Source of the DNA: Candidatus Woesearchaeota archaeon
GTDB taxonomy: Archaea > Nanobdellota > Nanobdellia > Woesearchaeales > SM23-78
DNA: 12,976 nt
Direction of reading: 5' to 3'
Assembly: GCA_019322375.1 (NCBI GenBank)
Contig: JAHWIP010000085.1
Location: 1-12,976, forward strand
In this document: in pieces, positions 11,008-12,976 of the stretch
Position numbering within the stretch: the first letter of the stretch is position 1
Layout of the letters: every line of letters starts with the position of its first letter
The notes under the pieces: generated by a model
Told to the model about the DNA's origin: nothing
What the model saw: the letters and a program-made list of their open reading frames with translations, nothing else
The model's database searches: none
Translations under genes and position numbers: made by a program

Positions 11008-11997
11008 TCAAATCAACTCATACTCCCCCTCACCCAACCCCATCTTTTCTGCTTCTTTTATGTGCAAGTAAGGGTCATGGTGATGTGCTTTCTGGAATAC
11101 TTCTTTGCCTTCTTGTTTTTTAACAAGGTCAACACTTGCTTTTTCTATAGCAACAATATCTTTGCTCATAAGAACACCAACATCCTTGGCTATTATTTCT
11201 CCTGGATTACTAAAACAGTCGCACAGCTTAGTTATATCCCTAACATCATTAACATAATAAACAGGTTTATTTTTAAAAAAACTCAGAGCAGCACTGGTAG
11301 CTTCTGCCATTAAGGCGTCAAAAGTGGTTTTTATTTCAAAAGCATTAACAGGGCAGTCATAATAACAAGAACTGCATCCCCAGCAAGACTCTGGATTAAT
11401 CTTTGCCTTTTTCTCAATAGTAATAGCATTGCCAGGGCAAATCTCTTTGCAAACACCACAAGCAGTACAGTCATCTAGTATATTAAAAGGCATGGCTGTG
11501 TTGTGCTGATCTTGTTTTGACTTAATAGAAACACAGCCCATAGCAATATTCTTAATAGCCCCTCCCATGCCAGAGGCAGGATGGCCTTTAAAATGAGTTA
11601 GCACTAAACAAGCATCTGCTTCTAAGAGCTCTTTAGAAACCTCTACATTCATATGCTTTGTTTTTACAACCACGTAATCATCAGATATAATCACAGGGCA
11701 GCCAATCTTTTCTTTTGTAAAGCCATGCTTAGCAGCAGCCTTTTCATAAGCTTTTTTTGATTCCCTTACACCAGGATAAGCAACTGGCGTGTCAAATAAA
11801 AAAGGCTTGCACCCAAACTTGTTCAAAACACTTACTGCACGTTTTGCAAGCTCAGGGCTGAACATGCCTTTGCCTTCACCCATGTGCAGCTTGACAGCAA
11901 CAGTCATGCCTTTCTTGAATTTGTCTTTAAGTTCTTGCTCTAATACTTCTTCATACTTATTTGAATGAACATCTTTAATAAAATATACTTTACTCAT
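11008..11997 (-). CDS. DUF362 protein with two [4Fe-4S] ferredoxin motifs
   Basis: A DUF362-type iron-sulfur protein. Residues 1-170 are the DUF362 domain (VAVKLHMGEG near 33-42; THFKGHPASGMGGAIKN at 134-150). It is followed by two cluster motifs: C177, C180, C183, C187 (CTACGVCKEICP) and C205, C208, C211, C215 (CWGCSSCYYDCP). A C-terminal region (225-329) completes it. It is probably a cytoplasmic electron carrier or Fe-S enzyme whose reaction is not established. An ATG five codons upstream (12012) overlaps the TGA of the hydrolase (ATGA), but GAGGGAGG lies between that ATG and the one at 11997, so 11997 is the better start. Translation may still be coupled to the hydrolase through this SD. 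It is the last gene of the minus-strand operon. Confidence 0.88.
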   Translation of the reverse strand: MSKVYFIKDVHSNKYEEVLEQELKDKFKKGMTVAVKLHMGEGKGMFSPELAKRAVSVLNKFGCKPFLFDTPVAYPGVRESKKAYEKAAAKHGFTKEKIGCPVIISDDYVVVKTKHMNVEVSKELLEADACLVLTHFKGHPASGMGGAIKNIAMGCVSIKSKQDQHNTAMPFNILDDCTACGVCKEICPGNAITIEKKAKINPESCWGCSSCYYDCPVNAFEIKTTFDALMAEATSAALSFFKNKPVYYVNDVRDITKLCDCFSNPGEIIAKDVGVLMSKDIVAIEKASVDLVKKQEGKEVFQKAHHHDPYLHIKEAEKMGLGEGEYELI

Positions 11998-12001
11998 CTT
12001 T

Positions 12002-12009
12002 TCCTCCCT
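12002..12009 (-). promoter_or_regulatory. Ribosome binding site deciding the DUF362 start
   Basis: On the minus strand, AGGGAGGA lies just after the hydrolase TGA and 4 nt before the ATG at 11997. It lies downstream of the alternative ATG at 12012, so it can serve only the later start. Confidence 0.65.
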
Positions 12010-12773
12010 CATAGTTTATCAATCCATTCTAAGAATATCTTTTTTACCTCATCTAAATGCTCTTTTTTTCTAAAAGTATGGGGTGAGCCTTTGATTATAT
12101 GTATTTCCTTTTTACCAGGTAGCTTTTCAAACAAAAGGTTTTGGTGCTCAACAGGTGTTGGCACATCTTTCTCACCAACAATCATTAGAACAGGCATGGT
12201 TAATTTATCAACTTTTTCTAATAAATCATATTTCATCCTGTCCATCATATTATTCCATTTAAGTTTTTTTGTAATCCCTGGCTTTGACCTGCTTTTCTCT
12301 ATAAGCCAGCCTGTTTTTTCCCATTTTTTTAACTGGTCTTTTGGATAAGCTTCAAAACTTAGCTTGCCAGAAACCATGGTTGAGATTGGAGCAAGAGCTT
12401 TTATTTCCTCAGGATGATTTTCAGCATAAAGAGCAGTGCAAAACCCTCCAAGGCTTCGCCCGACTAAAAAATAAGGTTCTTTATACCATTCCTGCTTTTT
12501 AGCCCAATTAATAACATCAATCAAGTCTTCGTAATAATTAGTTGTAGTTGCGTTTTCAAAAGTGCCGTTGCTTTCACCAAAAGTATTGGTAGTGTCAAAG
12601 CTAACAACAGAAAAACCTTTTTCTAAGAGCGCCTGGCTCATCACACGAACATGAGGTTCTTCTTTAAAACCACCCAAACCATGCATGACAAAAGCAAGTC
12701 CTTTATGATTATTATTTAATTCTAGAAGAATGACTATTTTCTGGTTTTTACGATTAGAAATTGTTGTCTTCAT
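12009..12773 (-). CDS. Alpha/beta hydrolase (esterase/acyl-peptidase-like)
   Basis: A 254-aa alpha/beta-hydrolase-fold serine hydrolase. The oxyanion-hole motif HGLGG (31-35), the nucleophile elbow GRSLGG (105-110, Ser107), the acid Asp203 in GEKDVPTP (200-207) and His232 in GSPHTF (229-234) form a complete catalytic triad. There is no signal peptide, so it is cytoplasmic. The family includes esterases, thioesterases and acyl-peptide hydrolases, and the substrate cannot be read from the sequence. The start at 12773 shares one base with the stop of deoxyhypusine synthase (TAATG), and its own TGA overlaps an ATG of DUF362 (ATGA). This places it in the middle of a tightly coupled operon. Nothing suggests a direct link to hypusine synthesis. 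Confidence 0.88.
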   Translation of the reverse strand: MKTTISNRKNQKIVILLELNNNHKGLAFVMHGLGGFKEEPHVRVMSQALLEKGFSVVSFDTTNTFGESNGTFENATTTNYYEDLIDVINWAKKQEWYKEPYFLVGRSLGGFCTALYAENHPEEIKALAPISTMVSGKLSFEAYPKDQLKKWEKTGWLIEKSRSKPGITKKLKWNNMMDRMKYDLLEKVDKLTMPVLMIVGEKDVPTPVEHQNLLFEKLPGKKEIHIIKGSPHTFRKKEHLDEVKKIFLEWIDKL

Positions 12774-12976
12774 TATTTCAACCTACTCTTAACAGCACTC
12801 CAAATTAAGGGCAATGCTATCGTAACATCACAAATAACATCTGTAAATCTGGCTTTTTCTTTTAACTTGCCCCAGCTAATACCTTCGCGGAGTTCTGCTC
12901 CACTGCTTCCGCCAGGCTCAGGCCTGTCCATGGTTATCTGCACTCCATAAGCTGCTCCTTTGCTGAATTGCAAGGC
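12773..12976 (-). CDS. dys: Deoxyhypusine synthase, C-terminal part (cut by the window edge)
   Basis: The frame stays open to the window edge, so this is only the last 67 codons; the TTG at 12973 is internal, not a start. AAYGVQITMDRPEPGG and REGISWGK are characteristic of deoxyhypusine synthase, and the lysine of SWGK (codon at about 12868-12866) corresponds to the lysine that carries the covalent enzyme-intermediate. The end, TDVICDVTIALPLIWSAV, matches the family's C-terminal DATIALPLL region. The enzyme transfers the aminobutyl group of spermidine to a conserved lysine of archaeal IF5A in the cytoplasm. It is the upstream gene of a minus-strand operon and is joined to the hydrolase by TAATG. 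The visible part is intact. Confidence 0.9.
   Translation of the reverse strand, partial: ALQFSKGAAYGVQITMDRPEPGGSSGAELREGISWGKLKEKARFTDVICDVTIALPLIWSAVKSRLK

Noticed and set aside
10927..11313. A plus-strand frame running from the unknown gene into the DUF362 gene
   Set aside because: It is antisense to the ferredoxin-type gene and out of frame with the 293-aa protein; both of those have much better support.

Overview
The window looks like chromosomal DNA of a small-genome, AT-rich archaeon of the DPANN type (Woesearchaeota/Pacearchaeota-like). The reasons are archaeal information genes (RNase P subunit Rpp21/Rnp4, a stand-alone Bud32 kinase, the 3' end of deoxyhypusine synthase), an archaeal-type secreted Lon-like serine protease, TATA boxes 26-33 nt upstream of start codons with mostly leaderless genes, T-run terminators, and many short genes joined by ATGA or TAATG overlaps. 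The lineage is inferred from gene style only; no rRNA is present.

Layout. Bases 1-810 hold an orphan gene (79-456) bracketed by a 14-bp inverted repeat, then about 265 nt of unusually structured DNA. The whole is bounded by two copies of a ~21-nt direct repeat (4-24 and 711-732), which gives it the look of a gene cassette. Bases 811-1741 carry three small envelope genes: a 71-aa membrane protein, a DUF192 lipoprotein and a 70-aa two-helix membrane protein. Bases 1789-2106 encode Rnp4. Bases 2195-3489 carry an exported protein, a coupled 45-codon gene and a type I phosphoribosyltransferase. Bases 3532-6035 are Bud32 coupled by ATGA to a membrane-anchored Lon-like (COG1750-type) protease. Bases 6036-6313 are non-coding, with several inverted repeats and an 18-bp palindrome at a predicted transcription start. 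Bases 6314-8041 encode a membrane-anchored protein with a lytic-transglycosylase (GH23/MltD-like) domain, and 8103-8939 a membrane-anchored DNase I-like nuclease. A GH15 glucoamylase-like gene (8925-9998, minus) and an unrecognised 293-aa basic protein (10125-11006, plus) diverge from a shared promoter region. A minus-strand operon, deoxyhypusine synthase (cut by the window edge) -> alpha/beta hydrolase -> DUF362 ferredoxin-like protein, runs from 12976 to 11008 with overlapping genes.

How they may work together. Several products are predicted to act outside the membrane: the DUF192 lipoprotein, the exported 188-aa protein, the COG1750 protease, the transglycosylase-like protein and the DNase I-like protein. 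The last two are adjacent on one strand. A peptidoglycan-cleaving fold beside a secreted nuclease, in an organism that should have no peptidoglycan of its own, suggests attack on or scavenging from bacterial neighbours. That is inference. The two other signals most worth following are the cassette-like block at the left edge and an array of six back-to-back perfect stem-loops inside the protease gene (4663-4787).
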